From Bradyrhizobium sp. SZCCHNS1050 (GTDB lineage: Bacteria > Pseudomonadota > Alphaproteobacteria > Rhizobiales > Xanthobacteraceae): 64,000 nucleotides of DNA. A program made the translations under genes and the position numbers. Positions 30,904 to 41,517 of the stretch are shown here, piece by piece (position 1 is the first letter of the stretch; each line of letters opens with the position of its first letter). The notes under the pieces were generated by a model. The model ran no database searches, was not told the origin of the DNA, and saw only the letters and a list, made by a program, of their open reading frames with translations. The stretch spans positions 124,001 through 188,000 of the forward strand of contig NZ_JAUETR010000002.1 of the NCBI RefSeq assembly GCF_032484785.1. Reading direction: 5' to 3'.

Positions 30904-31767
30904 GTGAACGCTTCGATCTCTGCCGCGCCGGTCGTCAGCCTCGGCTCCGTCAAGTTTGGCAACCACCTGCCGCTCGCCGTGATCGCGGGCCCATGCCAGC
31001 TCGAGAGCCGCGCGCATGCGCTCGAGGTCGCCTCGGCGCTGAAGGAGATCGCGACGCGGCTCGGCATCGGGCTCGTCTACAAGACCTCGTTCGACAAGGC
31101 CAACCGCACCTCGGCCTCCGCCGCACGCGGCCTCGGCCTGGCGCAGTCGCTGCCGATCTTCGCCGAGATCCGGTCCTCGCTCGGCCTGCCGGTGCTGACC
31201 GACGTGCACGACGCCGGCCAATGTGCCGAGGTGGCGCAGGCCGTCGACGTGCTGCAGATCCCGGCATTCCTGTGCCGGCAGACCGACCTGCTGCTGGCGG
31301 CCGCGGCGACGGGCAAGGTCGTCAACGTCAAGAAGGGCCAGTTCCTGGCGCCCTGGGACATGGCCAACGTGGTCGCCAAGATCACGGGCTCCGGCAATCG
31401 CAACGTGCTGGTCACCGAGCGCGGCGTCTCGTTCGGCTACAACACGCTGGTCTCCGACATGCGGTCGCTGCCGATCATGGCGCGCACGACCGGCGCACCG
31501 GTCATCTTCGATGCGACCCACTCCGTGCAGCAGCCGGGCGGCAAGGGCACGTCCTCGGGCGGCGAGCGCGAATTCGTGCCGGTGCTGGCGCGGGCGGCGG
31601 TGGCCGTGGGCGTCGCCGGCGTCTTCATCGAGACCCATCCCGATCCCGATCACGCGCCCTCCGACGGGCCGAACATGGTCCCGCTCGCGCAGTTCGAGGG
31701 GCTGCTGCGAACGCTGATGGCGTTCGACGCACTCGCCAAGGCGCCGGCGGCGGACGCCGGGCGCTGA
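30904..31767 (+). CDS. kdsA: 3-deoxy-8-phosphooctulonate (KDO-8-P) synthase
   Basis: 287 aa. It condenses PEP and arabinose-5-phosphate for the lipopolysaccharide core. Signatures are [52 protein letters not shown] and [12 protein letters not shown]. The Cys in AGPC marks the metal-dependent class of KdsA, whereas the E. coli metal-independent enzyme has Asn there. The start is GTG 30904 after GAGGATGA; an upstream in-frame ATG at 30874 is less likely. The stop overlaps the start of the next gene (TGATG). Confidence 0.95.
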   Translation: MNASISAAPVVSLGSVKFGNHLPLAVIAGPCQLESRAHALEVASALKEIATRLGIGLVYKTSFDKANRTSASAARGLGLAQSLPIFAEIRSSLGLPVLTDVHDAGQCAEVAQAVDVLQIPAFLCRQTDLLLAAAATGKVVNVKKGQFLAPWDMANVVAKITGSGNRNVLVTERGVSFGYNTLVSDMRSLPIMARTTGAPVIFDATHSVQQPGGKGTSSGGEREFVPVLARAAVAVGVAGVFIETHPDPDHAPSDGPNMVPLAQFEGLLRTLMAFDALAKAPAADAGR

Positions 31768-32978
31768 TGCACCAGACCGCCGCCAAGCCCGCGGGGCAGA
31801 AGTTTCCGCCGGCGGTGAACATCATCGCCCTCGCAGGCTTCTCGGCGGCGCTGTCGACGCGGGCGCTCGATCCGGTGCTGCCGCATGTCGCCGAGGATTT
31901 CGCGATCAGCATCACCACGGCGGCGAGCATCGCCGCGGGCTATGCGCTGATCTACGCGCTGATCCAGCCGGCGATCGGCGCCGCCGCCGATCTGTTCGGC
32001 AAGGCGCGGCTGATGACGCTGTGCCTGGCGCTGCTCGGTGTCGCCAGCATCCTCGGTGCGCTCGCCACCTCGTTTCCGCTGTTGTTCGCGACGCGCATCC
32101 TCGCGGGCATCGCCTCGGGCGGCGTGTTTCCGGTGGCGCTTGGGCTGACCAGCGATCTCGTCGCGCCCGACAAGCGGCAGGTCGCGATCGGCCGCACGCT
32201 CGCGGGCTCGATGGCGGGCAACCTGCTCGGCGCGACGGCATCCGGCATCATCGGCGATTTCATCGGCTGGCGTGGCGTGCTCGCGATCCTCGGCGCGCTC
32301 GGGCTGATCGCCTCCTTCGCGGTGGCGGCAGGCTTTCGCGGCGCCAAGGTCACGCATGCGCCGACCACCGATCTCGCCGCGCTGAGGAAGGGCTACCGCA
32401 CCATCTTCACCAATCCCAATTCGCGCTTCTGCTTCTCGGCGGTGTTCGTCGAAGGCTGCTGCGTGTTCGGGCTGTTTCCGTTCATCGCCTCGTTCCTGTT
32501 CGATCTCGGCGAGACCTCGCTGTCGATCGCGGGCATCGTCATCGCGGGCTTCGCGGTCGGCGGCCTGTTCTACACGTTCACGGTCTCGAACTTCCTGCCG
32601 CGGCTCGGCGTCAAGGGCATGATGATCACGGGCGCTGCCCTGGTCGGGCTGCAGCTTGCCGCGCTCGCCTTCGGTCCGGGCTGGAAGCTGCAGTTCGGCT
32701 GTATGCTGCTGATGGGCTGGGGCTTCTACATGATCCATGGCTGCCTGCAGGTGTTCGCCAGCGAGCTGTCGATCGGGGCGCGCGCGACCGCGATGTCGCT
32801 GCACTCGTTCTTCTTCTTCATGGGCCAGACGGTCGGCCCGATCGCCTATGGCTTCGGCTTGGTCCATGGCGGCAAGCAGCCGACGTTGCTGATCGCCGCC
32901 ATCATGATGGTCGCGCTCGGCTTCGCCTGCGCCGCGCTGCTGCGGCAGCGGCCGCCGGCGGATGCGGCGGTCAGCTGA
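31767..32978 (+). CDS. Major facilitator superfamily transporter
   Basis: 403 aa, about 12 hydrophobic helices. The MFS loop motif GAAADLFGKARLM follows helix 2, and FATRILAGIASGGVFPVALG and GRTLAGSMAGNLLGATASG are helix 4-5 blocks typical of drug:H+ antiporter-like members. The start overlaps the kdsA stop, so the two are translationally coupled, though a link to KDO synthesis is not established. The substrate is unknown. It is followed by a gene-poor, repeat-rich kilobase. Confidence 0.9.
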   Translation: MHQTAAKPAGQKFPPAVNIIALAGFSAALSTRALDPVLPHVAEDFAISITTAASIAAGYALIYALIQPAIGAAADLFGKARLMTLCLALLGVASILGALATSFPLLFATRILAGIASGGVFPVALGLTSDLVAPDKRQVAIGRTLAGSMAGNLLGATASGIIGDFIGWRGVLAILGALGLIASFAVAAGFRGAKVTHAPTTDLAALRKGYRTIFTNPNSRFCFSAVFVEGCCVFGLFPFIASFLFDLGETSLSIAGIVIAGFAVGGLFYTFTVSNFLPRLGVKGMMITGAALVGLQLAALAFGPGWKLQFGCMLLMGWGFYMIHGCLQVFASELSIGARATAMSLHSFFFFMGQTVGPIAYGFGLVHGGKQPTLLIAAIMMVALGFACAALLRQRPPADAAVS

Positions 32979-33061
32979 CGGCCATGTCGGACACGGGCGC
33001 GGGCCCATTGCATCTGAAGACATGGTCCCGTCGCGGCAGCAACGCCTGCTAATTTGTTGCT

Positions 33062-33190
33062 CCGTCATGGCCGGGCTTGTCCCGGTCATCCACGTCGTTC
33101 GGCGCGCTGAGAAGGACGTGGATGCCCGGGCCTTCGCCGCGCCGAAGCGGCTTCGGCCGCGCAGGCGGGACAAGCCCGGGCATGACGACG
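33062..33190. repeat. Large REP-like inverted repeat
   Basis: CCGTCATGGCCGGGCTTGTCCCGG at 33062 (quoted in two parts: CCGTCATGGCC, GGGCTTGTCCCGG) pairs with GGGACAAGCCC and GGGCATGACGACG ending near 33190. Inside are a second pair, CCACGTC/GACGTGG, and a GC-rich core. It belongs to the same type as 49515-49606, where CGGGCTTGACCCG and CGGGTCAAGCCCGG form the arms. No ORF with protein character. Confidence 0.75.
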
Positions 33191-33933
33191 TGGAGACGGG
33201 CGAGGGCAAAATGCCCATCGTTAGCTGCGATGGTCCTGGGAAAGTGCGCCGAGGGCGTTTCTCGCTCTCGATGCTGAAGATGCGCGGCTGAGACATATCG
33301 GCGCTTTCGTTGGCCGCGGGACGCACCGCCGCCATCTCGCGGCGCGTCGGCGTCCGAGCTTTGCCTTGGGACATGCCCTCCTTCTGAGAAGAGGGCGCGG
33401 GGAATGCCGGGAGCTGGCCGCCCCCATGGCCCGCCAGCAGAAAAAATGCTGGCGGCAGGAACCACAGGTTCAGCCGAGACATCCCGGCATTCCCCGCGCG
33501 ATGGTTGGGCGGCTTATACGTACTCTCCCCGGGGACCGGGCTGTCTTGCCCCCGTAACCGGCGGATCATCACCACCGGCGTGACCTCAGCGTCGGGAGGC
33601 CAGGACCATACGATTTCGCCGGCGCATCAGGCTCGTTCGTCCGCATGACTGATCACGCTGCGAACCCGACACGCCCACCGCATCCCGCCTCAACGTCCGT
33701 GACGACCGCGAAGCGCCCCTCTGATCGAGACGGGACGACGATAGTCAATCACAAATTCCGATAAAGCGAAAGTGGAATATTTTTAGCGGGAGATCAGGAC
33801 AAGGGGACCGCCTTGAAAGCGCGGCAAAAATCGGCTTTCAGGAGCAGCGGTTTGCTGGTCGCGAAGGATGGGAAAGCCGAGCGGGAGCGCACCCGTCGGG
33901 CGACTCAGGGGCGATGGATTGGCGGCCAGAGAT
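33191..33933. other. Gene-poor stretch downstream of the MFS gene
   Basis: Apart from copy B of the dispersed element (33300-33775) nothing is recognised. Open frames here are short, biased in composition and change frame inside the repeat. The last 150 bases before the small membrane protein hold no evident structure. Confidence 0.5.
33300..33775 (-). repeat. Dispersed ~460-bp element, copy B (inverted relative to copy A)
   Basis: Read on the reverse strand this matches copy A (14289-14745) from its TTCGCTTTATCGGAA end through GATTGACTATCGTCGTCCCG, GGGGCGCTTCGCGGTCGTCA, GGGATGCGGTGG, GGTGATGATCC, GTATAAGC and CATCGCGCGGGGAATGCCGG to GCAAAGCTCGG. Arms GCGCGGGGAATGCCGG and CCGGCATTCCCCGCGC flank a shorter hairpin GCCAGCATTTTTTCTGCTGGC. 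Indels and substitutions are spread through it, so the copies are old. Confidence 0.75.
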
Positions 33934-34386
33934 TTATTCCGGGTGCGGTACAGGGCTGAGACCAAGCAGGGCCTGCTCAACTGAAAAGTACCAGGCCAGG
34001 TACATGAGTATCAGTGAAGCCGCACAAGCACAGGCTATCTGAACGTTCCCGGAAAAACGGGGCGAGTTCTTTCTGATTCCCACAAGGTAACCACATAGAC
34101 CGCTGATGACTGCAAATCCCCATGTCGCGAAAGGTCCGTAGATGTGTGTCAAGTATTCGAGGTAAGTGACATAGACAGTGTCCCTGCTATGCGCGACGTG
34201 TATCAGGTGTGTGAACCCGAACTCTGGTTCAGGAACTGCCGGCCGATGGGACGCGGTCAGCTCGCATGCCAGGACGAAGCAGAATAGCCATCCACCAATG
34301 CCAATTCCGTAACAAAAAAGAACCAGTCTCTGGTACCAACGCCAGCTCACGACGCCACTCTTTATTGTTGCGTTCTGATTTGACAT
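33934..34386 (-). CDS. Hypothetical membrane protein (150 aa)
   Basis: 150 aa with about three hydrophobic helices (LVLFCYGIGIGGWLFCFVLA, FATWGFAVISGLCGYLVGI, IACACAASLILMYLAWYF) separated by a polar, His- and Tyr-containing loop (FTHLIHVAHSRDTVYVTYLE). ATG 34386 follows GAGGGA. Base composition and codon use are visibly less GC-rich than neighbouring genes, and both sides are repeat-rich non-coding DNA, which suggests horizontal acquisition. No family is recognised. Confidence 0.6.
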   Translation of the reverse strand: MSNQNATIKSGVVSWRWYQRLVLFCYGIGIGGWLFCFVLACELTASHRPAVPEPEFGFTHLIHVAHSRDTVYVTYLEYLTHIYGPFATWGFAVISGLCGYLVGIRKNSPRFSGNVQIACACAASLILMYLAWYFSVEQALLGLSPVPHPE

Positions 34387-34703
34387 CGGTCCCTCGATCA
34401 ACACTTACCTATCACACCCCAGAGACCGCCGGGATACGACAACGTCCTCCAGGCTTCATGATACGCTCCGCGCTCGTCCTCTGGGGTCATCATCATTTCT
34501 TTCAACCCTCGTTTCGGCCTTTTATTGGATCCTTGCTTGCGGCTGGAAGGATCACCGCAGTGAGCAGATCGTCGGCAACAGCACGGCATCGAGGACGGAC
34601 GCGATGTTGAGTACGTTCCAGGTCCTGTGTCCAGCTGCCTACAAGGCGAAGTTCGACGGCTATTTCGTTTATAGAGACGCGGGTAGATGCCGCGAAATGT
34701 TGG

Positions 34704-34725
34704 ATGCTCCGCCTTTGCGGAGCAT
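34704..34725. terminator. Perfect 9-bp hairpin ATGCTCCGC-CTTT-GCGGAGCAT
   Basis: Arms at 34704-34712 and 34717-34725 pair completely around CTTT. There is no T-run after it. It may be the terminator of a lost transcription unit or part of a mobile palindrome. Confidence 0.4.
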
Positions 34726-34837
34726 GACCGCGTTGCGGGCTTTGGGGATGGCGAAAGCTCAACCCATCACCGCTCGCCGTTTCCAAGGAAGCGGTCGTCT
34801 CGTCGACGTGCCTCACAAGGTGTCGATCAGTCGCGGA

Positions 34838-34986
34838 CCGTCATTCCAGGGCAATCGTCGATGCGCAGGCGCGAAGCGGCTACGCGTTGACGATTGAACC
34901 CGGAATCTCGAGATTGCGAGGAACGGACGCAAGACAAATATCGAGCTTCCGGGTTCAATGCCTGCGGCCTTGCCCCGGAATGATGG
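34838..34986. repeat. REP-like repeat with CATTCC outer arms
   Basis: Outer arms CCGTCATTCCAGGGCAA and GGCCTTGCCCCGGAATGATGG; inner words TTGAACCCGGAATCTCGAG and GAGCTTCCGGGTTCAATG also pair. The same design (CATTCCGGGGC...GCCCCGGAATGAC with ATCTCGAGAT inside) occurs at 63171-63277. It lies at the downstream end of queF. Confidence 0.75.
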
Positions 34987-35019
34987 TGGTTGTGACCGGT
35001 GGCCGAGCGATGGATCCGC

Positions 35020-35496
35020 TCAGCCCCGCCCGCGATATGGCGCGACGCCCTGTTCGGGCACCCACAGCCCCTTCGGCAGCTTCCCCGTCTGCCAGAACAC
35101 GTCGATCGGGATGCCGCCGCGGGGATACCAGTAGCCGCCGATGCGCAGCCATTTCGGCCTGATCTCGGCGGCGAGGCGCTTGCCGATCGCGACGGTGCAG
35201 TCCTCGTGGAACGCGCCATGGTTGCGGAAGCTCGCCAAATAGAGTTTGAGCGACTTGGATTCGACCAGCCACGGGCCGGGGGCATAGTCGATCACGAGAT
35301 GCGCGAAATCCGGCTGGCCCGTCACCGGGCATAGCGAGGTGAACTCCGGCACCGTGAAGCGGGCCAGATAATCGGTGTCCTTCTGCGGGTTGGGAACGCG
35401 GTCGAGCGTCGCTGCATCCGGGCTGTCCGGCGCCGCCACCTCTCGGCCCAGCTGAAGGCCGGCCGATGTCGGGGATGTGTTGGGTCTTTTCGCCAT
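35020..35496 (-). CDS. queF: NADPH-dependent 7-cyano-7-deazaguanine (preQ0) reductase
   Basis: 158 aa, the short (YkvM-type) QueF that reduces preQ0 to preQ1 for queuosine tRNA modification. The catalytic Cys is in [15 protein letters not shown], and [20 protein letters not shown] is the family motif with the preQ0-contacting Glu and His. ATG 35496 ([17 protein letters not shown]) fits relatives; the much longer open frame upstream is antisense to eno. Divergent from eno with 174 bp between; no preQ1 riboswitch was recognised there. Confidence 0.95.
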   Translation of the reverse strand: MAKRPNTSPTSAGLQLGREVAAPDSPDAATLDRVPNPQKDTDYLARFTVPEFTSLCPVTGQPDFAHLVIDYAPGPWLVESKSLKLYLASFRNHGAFHEDCTVAIGKRLAAEIRPKWLRIGGYWYPRGGIPIDVFWQTGKLPKGLWVPEQGVAPYRGRG

Positions 35497-35649
35497 GTGT
35501 CGTGTCACCTGCCGCAGTGGCGCCCGTTTAGCCAATCGGGGCGCCCCCGTCACCCGCTTCGTGATTTGGTCGTGACTTGATTTCAACGCCACTTGGCCTT
35601 TTCGCGCTCGCGGGCTTGCGGTAGAAGCAGCGCAACAACGCCCACCTAG

Positions 35650-36954
<1,305 letters not shown>

Positions 36955-36992
36955 GTCTGGACAAGCTAACCAAAGAAAAAAGGGAGGCACGC

Positions 36993-38135
36993 ATGGGTGT
37001 CGAGACACAGGGCCTGCAACTGCGGACGTTGATCAGGCGCAGCGGCGAGCTCGAGCTCTCGCTGGTCGACGTGCCGACCCCCGAGCCGGGGCTGGACGAG
37101 GTGGTGGTGCGGATCGAGGCGGCGCCGATCAATCCGTCCGATCTCGGGCTCCTCGTCGGCGCGGCCGATCTGTCGACCCTGCAGGCGTCCGGCACCAAGG
37201 AGCGGCCCGTGATCACCGCCAAGGTGCCGGAGGCGGGGATGCGGGCGATGGCCGGCCGGCTCGACGAGTCCTTGGCCGTCGGCAACGAGGGCGCGGGCGT
37301 GGTGGTCAAGACCGGCTCCTCGGATGCCGCCAAGGCGCTGATGGGCCGTACCGTCGCGGCCATCGGTGGCGCGATGTACAGCCAGTATCGCTGCCTGAAG
37401 CTCTCCGAATGCCTGCCGCTGCCGGCCGGCACCACACCGGAGGAGGGCGCCTCCTGCTTCGTCAATCCGCTGACGTCGCTCGGCATGACCGAGACGATGC
37501 GGCGCGAGGGCCATACCGCGCTCGTGCATACCGCGGCCGCGTCCAACCTCGGGCAGATGCTCAACAAGATCTGCCTCAAGGACGGCATCCCGCTCGTCAA
37601 CATCGTGCGCAGCGCTGATCAGGCCGAGCTGTTGCGCGGCATCGGCGCGAAATACATCGTGGATTCGACGGCGCCGACTTTCATGGACGACCTGATCGCG
37701 GCGCTGGTCGAGACCGGCGCGACCATCGCCTTCGATGCGATCGGCGGCGGCAAGCTCGCCGGCCAGATCCTCAACGCGATGGAAGCCGCGATCAACAAGT
37801 CCGGCAAGCATCCCTACAGCCGCTACGGCTCGAACGTGCACAAGCAGGTCTACATCTACGGCAGCCTGGACGTCAGGCCGACCGAGATCACGCGCGGCTT
37901 CGGCATGACCTGGAGCGTCGGCGGCTGGCTGCTGTTTCCGTTCCTGATGAAGATCGGCAAGGCGGATACCGAGCGGCTGCGCCAGCGCGTCGTCGACGAG
38001 CTGAAGACGACCTTTGCGAGCCACTACACCAAGGTCGTTTCCTTGTCCGAGGCGCTCGATCCGGCCAACCTCGCCGCGTACGCCAAACGGGCCACCGGCG
38101 AAAAATTCCTCATCGACCCCAACAAAGATAAGTGA
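36993..38135 (+). CDS. MDR-family zinc-binding-dehydrogenase-like oxidoreductase
   Basis: 380 aa. GroES-like N-terminal domain ([20 protein letters not shown]) and a Rossmann C-terminal domain ([20 protein letters not shown], then [16 protein letters not shown]). No zinc ligands of classical ADH are evident, so it is closer to quinone oxidoreductases or enoyl-reductase-like MDRs. The substrate is unknown. ATG 36993 follows a strong AGGGAGG 38 bp after eno, so it is probably co-transcribed with it. Confidence 0.87.
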   Translation: MGVETQGLQLRTLIRRSGELELSLVDVPTPEPGLDEVVVRIEAAPINPSDLGLLVGAADLSTLQASGTKERPVITAKVPEAGMRAMAGRLDESLAVGNEGAGVVVKTGSSDAAKALMGRTVAAIGGAMYSQYRCLKLSECLPLPAGTTPEEGASCFVNPLTSLGMTETMRREGHTALVHTAAASNLGQMLNKICLKDGIPLVNIVRSADQAELLRGIGAKYIVDSTAPTFMDDLIAALVETGATIAFDAIGGGKLAGQILNAMEAAINKSGKHPYSRYGSNVHKQVYIYGSLDVRPTEITRGFGMTWSVGGWLLFPFLMKIGKADTERLRQRVVDELKTTFASHYTKVVSLSEALDPANLAAYAKRATGEKFLIDPNKDK

Positions 38136-38254
38136 CCTAACGTCGCTCCTCGGACGTTGCTGACGGGCTTGCGTTTGGCCCGCATGCGGAGACAATCCGC
38201 CCCGTTTGTCTGGGGGCGGTGTCAGCCGCATGGAGCACTGAGGAGAGATTTGTC

Positions 38255-39250
38255 ATGACCCGATTGGATCGCCGTCGATTTCTGGCCGGTGCGGCCCTCG
38301 CCGGGGCTGCAACCGCTTTGCCGCCGCTGGCCGGACAGGCACGCGCAGCGGTTGCACCCGCCGGCGCGCAGGCGCCCGGCTTCTATCGCTACAAGGTCGG
38401 CGACTATGAATGCACCTCCGTCAATGACGGCGCGCGCACCTTCCCGATGCCCGACACGTTCGTCGTCAACACGGCGAAGGACGACGCGCTCGCGGCTGCC
38501 GAAAGCGCCTACATGCCGAAGGGCATGATCACGATCCCCTTCAATCCGCAGCTGATCAACACCGGCTCCAAGCTGGTCCTGATCGACACCGGCAACGGCG
38601 CTGGCGCCTTCGAGGCCAGCAAGGGCGCGGTTGGCCGCACGCTGCAGAACCTCGCTGCCGCCGGCGTCGATCCGAAGAGCATCGACGTCGTCGTGCTCTC
38701 CCACATGCATGGGGACCACATCAACGGCCTCAAGCTCGCGGACGGCTCGCTGGCGTTCCCGAACGCCGAGCTGAAGGTGCCGGCCAAGGAGTGGGCGTTC
38801 TGGAATAGCGACGAGAACGCCGCCAAGGCGCAGACCGACTTGATGAAGGGCAACTTTGCCAACTTCAAGAAGGTGTTCGGCGGGCTTGAGAGCAAGGTCA
38901 CGCAGTACGAGTGGGACAAGGAGGTCGCGCCCGGCATCACCGCGCTCGGCACGCCCGGTCACACGCCGGGACACACCTCGTTCGCGGTCGCGTCCGGCAA
39001 CGCCAGGGTCCTGATCCAGGCCGACGTCACCAACGTCCCCGAGCTGTTCCTGCGCAACCCCGACTGGCATGTGATGTTCGACACCGATGCCGAGATGGCG
39101 CAGGCCACGCGGCACAGGTTCTACGACATGGCCGCCGCCGAGAAGGCCAAGGTGATCGGCTTCCACTTCTCGTTCCCTTCGGTGGGCTATGTCGAGAAGG
39201 ACGGCGCCAAGTACCGGCTGATTCCGGCGCCGTGGAATCCGGTGATCTGA
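38255..39250 (+). CDS. Exported metallo-beta-lactamase-fold hydrolase
   Basis: 331 aa. The N-terminal MTRLDRRRFLAGAALAGAAT is a Tat signal (RRRFLAG). The MBL core has INTGSKLVLIDTG, the metal motif SHMHGDHING (HxHxDH), TPGHTPGHTS (further metal His) and QADVTNVPELF (bridging Asp). Such periplasmic MBL proteins include lactonases and aryl-esterases; the substrate is unknown. ATG 38255 follows GAGGAGAG. It is a single-gene unit with a REP-like repeat at its end. Confidence 0.9.
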   Translation: MTRLDRRRFLAGAALAGAATALPPLAGQARAAVAPAGAQAPGFYRYKVGDYECTSVNDGARTFPMPDTFVVNTAKDDALAAAESAYMPKGMITIPFNPQLINTGSKLVLIDTGNGAGAFEASKGAVGRTLQNLAAAGVDPKSIDVVVLSHMHGDHINGLKLADGSLAFPNAELKVPAKEWAFWNSDENAAKAQTDLMKGNFANFKKVFGGLESKVTQYEWDKEVAPGITALGTPGHTPGHTSFAVASGNARVLIQADVTNVPELFLRNPDWHVMFDTDAEMAQATRHRFYDMAAAEKAKVIGFHFSFPSVGYVEKDGAKYRLIPAPWNPVI

Positions 39251-39261
39251 TTATCGGTTAG

Positions 39262-39379
39262 CGTCATTGCGAGGAGCCCCCGGGTCTCGCCTCCGGCGAG
39301 CCCGAGGACAGGCTCCGCGACGAAGCAATCCAGAGTCCCAACCGAGCCCTGGATTGCTTCGCTTCGCTCGCAATGACGG
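39262..39379. repeat. REP-like inverted repeat after the MBL gene
   Basis: Left arm GCGTCATTGCGAGGAG ... GACGAAGCAATCCAGAG; right arm CCCTGGATTGCTTCG ... CGCTCGCAATGACGG. An extra internal stem CTCGCCTCCGGCGAG lies in the left half. Clear relative of 30282-30366. Confidence 0.8.
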
Positions 39380-39497
39380 AGGAGAGAGGGGGCCGCCTTC
39401 GGGCGGCCTGAGCGTTTTTGCATATGCGAAATGCCGGGCTTTCCGCGCCTGTTGCGAACCCCTATGTCGAGCACCTCGGAAATCCCGCAGGATTCGT

Positions 39498-40667
39498 ATG
39501 TCGACCGATCCCTCTCCCTCCAACGCCGATCTCTCCAACTGGCGCACTGCGCCGTTCAGCCGCTGGGCCTTTCACAACATCCGCGCGATCCTGCCGGTCG
39601 CCGACATCGAGAGCGCGCCGGGCAGCGCCTGGACGCTGCCGTCGAGCCTCGTGTCGTTCGACGATTTCAGCGTGCGGCTGCCCAAGGGCGGCACGCTCGA
39701 TCTCGACGGTTTCCTGAAGGCGACGGCGACCGACGGGCTCCTGATCCTGCAGGACGGCCGCATCGTCTTCGAAATGTATGACGGCGGCACCGACCGCGAC
39801 ACGCCGCACATCCTGATGTCGGCGACCAAGTCGATCGCCGGCCTCATGGCCGGCATCCTGGCCGGCCGCGGCGAGATCGATGTCGACGCCGAGGTCACGC
39901 GCTATGTGCCGGAAGTGGCCGCCACGGCCTATCGCGGCGCCACGATCCGGCAGCTGCTCGACATGCGTGCGGGCGTCGTGTTCGATGGTGCCGGCCTGCA
40001 GGCCTATGCCGACGCCGCGGGCTGGGAGCCGGTCGCGCCGGGCACGACGCCAAACCTGCACGATTTCTTTGCGACGATGCGCGCTCAGGCGGCGCCGCAT
40101 GGCGGCGCCTTCAGCTACGTCTCGTCCAACACCGATCTGCTGGGATGGGCGATCGAGCGCGCCACCGGCCGCAGCTTCGCGAGCCTCGCCGGCAGCCTGC
40201 TGTGGAAGCCGATGGGGGCGAGCGGCGAGGCCTTCATCACCCTCGACCGCAACGGCGCGCCGCGCTGCACCGGCGGCTTCTGCGCCACCTTGCGCGACGT
40301 CGCCCGGCTCGGCCAGCTCGTGCTGTCAGGCGGGCGGCGGGGCTCTCACACGATCATTCCCGAAGGTTGGATCGACGACATCAGGCACAATGGCGATGTG
40401 CAGGCCTGGCGCGACGGCCAATGGCGCGACAGTTTTGCCCCGATCAGCCGCAACATGCACTATCGCAGCGGCTGGTACGTCACAAACGACGCGCCGCAGC
40501 TGATGTTCGCGATGGGCATTCACGGCCAGAACCTGTTCGTCGATGCCGCCAACGGCATCGTGATCGCCAAGGTCTCGTCATGGGCGCAGCCGGTCGACGG
40601 GCAGGCGATCTGGCTCACACATCAGGCGGTGGCGGAATTCACGCGCTGTCTCAAGGGGACCGGCTGA
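39498..40667 (+). CDS. Beta-lactamase-type serine hydrolase
   Basis: 389 aa, class C beta-lactamase/esterase fold. The nucleophile motif SxxK is SATKSIAG, the second motif is near SYVSSNTDLLGWAIERATG, and a late MGIHGQNLFVDAANG corresponds to the HxG-type strand. No signal peptide is seen, so it is cytosolic. The physiological ester or amide substrate is unknown. ATG 39498 (MSTDPSPSNADLSNWRTAP); ribosome binding site weak. Confidence 0.88.
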   Translation: MSTDPSPSNADLSNWRTAPFSRWAFHNIRAILPVADIESAPGSAWTLPSSLVSFDDFSVRLPKGGTLDLDGFLKATATDGLLILQDGRIVFEMYDGGTDRDTPHILMSATKSIAGLMAGILAGRGEIDVDAEVTRYVPEVAATAYRGATIRQLLDMRAGVVFDGAGLQAYADAAGWEPVAPGTTPNLHDFFATMRAQAAPHGGAFSYVSSNTDLLGWAIERATGRSFASLAGSLLWKPMGASGEAFITLDRNGAPRCTGGFCATLRDVARLGQLVLSGGRRGSHTIIPEGWIDDIRHNGDVQAWRDGQWRDSFAPISRNMHYRSGWYVTNDAPQLMFAMGIHGQNLFVDAANGIVIAKVSSWAQPVDGQAIWLTHQAVAEFTRCLKGTG

Positions 40668-40814
40668 GCTCCACGACGCGGGCAAGGGTCGGGAACACTC
40701 GGGCGTTGCTTGCGATGAAACGCAGTGTTTCGCGTGAGGATGGTCCATGCACTTGCATGTTCCTGCTCGCGCGCCTTAAGTGCGCTCCACACCCCGCTCC
40801 TCAAAGGATTCCCC

Positions 40815-41372
40815 ATGCCCGCACCTTATTCGATCGTCGCCCTCGTCGGCAGTCTCCGCAAGGAGAGCTTCACCCTGAAGATCGCCAATGCGCTCGCCAA
40901 GCTGGCGCCGGCCAGCCTGAAGATCGACGTGACCACGCTCAACGGCCTGTCGTTCTTCAACCAGGATCTCGAAGCCAATCCGCCGGCCGACTGGCTCGCC
41001 CTGCGGGAGAAGCTGAAGGCCTCGAACGGCGTGCTGATCCTGACGCCGGAATACAACCGCTCGATTCCCGGCGTGCTCAAGAATGCGATCGACGTCGCCT
41101 CGCGTCCCTATGGGCAGAGTTCGTTCCTGGGCAAGCCGGTCGGCCTCATCTCCAATTCGCCGGGCCCGCTCGGTGGCGTGGCGGCGGCCAAGCATCTGCA
41201 GAACATCATGCCTGGCATCTCGGGCCCGGTCATGGGGCAGCCGGAAATCTACCTGAATGGCGTCGGCGACGCCTTCGACGCCCAGGGCGAGCTGGTCAAG
41301 GATTCGCTCAAGACGGTGTTGCAGCAATATCTGGATGCATTCGCCGCATTCGTGGCCAAGCAGAACGGCTGA
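40815..41372 (+). CDS. NADPH-dependent FMN reductase-like flavoprotein
   Basis: 185 aa flavodoxin-like fold: IVALVGSLRKESFTLKIANA (FMN phosphate loop), ILTPEYNRSIPGVLKNAIDV (family signature) and PVGLISNSPGPLGG. Members reduce FMN, quinones, azo dyes or chromate with NAD(P)H. ATG 40815 follows AAAGGA. Confidence 0.9.
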   Translation: MPAPYSIVALVGSLRKESFTLKIANALAKLAPASLKIDVTTLNGLSFFNQDLEANPPADWLALREKLKASNGVLILTPEYNRSIPGVLKNAIDVASRPYGQSSFLGKPVGLISNSPGPLGGVAAAKHLQNIMPGISGPVMGQPEIYLNGVGDAFDAQGELVKDSLKTVLQQYLDAFAAFVAKQNG

Positions 41373-41517
41373 TCGCGTTCGCCGCCGCCGCGTCCACCTG
41401 CGGCGGTCGGCAACTGCATGACGGGTATGATGCGGGCAGGGCGTTGACGCGCCTTGCCCGATCCGTTTCAAGGCGATGCCGGACCTGCGCAAGGATGCGC
41501 ATTGCCAAGGAAGCACG

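Larger units (their letters stand above)
34387..35019. other. Non-coding stretch between the membrane protein and queF
   Basis: 633 bp with no convincing gene; the few open frames of 60-115 codons have no consistent protein character. It contains a perfect hairpin at 34704-34725 and a long palindromic repeat at 34838-34986. Confidence 0.5.

Noticed and set aside
33300..33575. Open frames running through dispersed element copy B
   Set aside because: Same reason as for copy A: no frame is kept between the two copies.
34502..34816. 104-codon reverse-strand frame upstream of the palindrome
   Set aside because: No ribosome binding site, mixed composition, and it crosses the perfect hairpin at 34704-34725.
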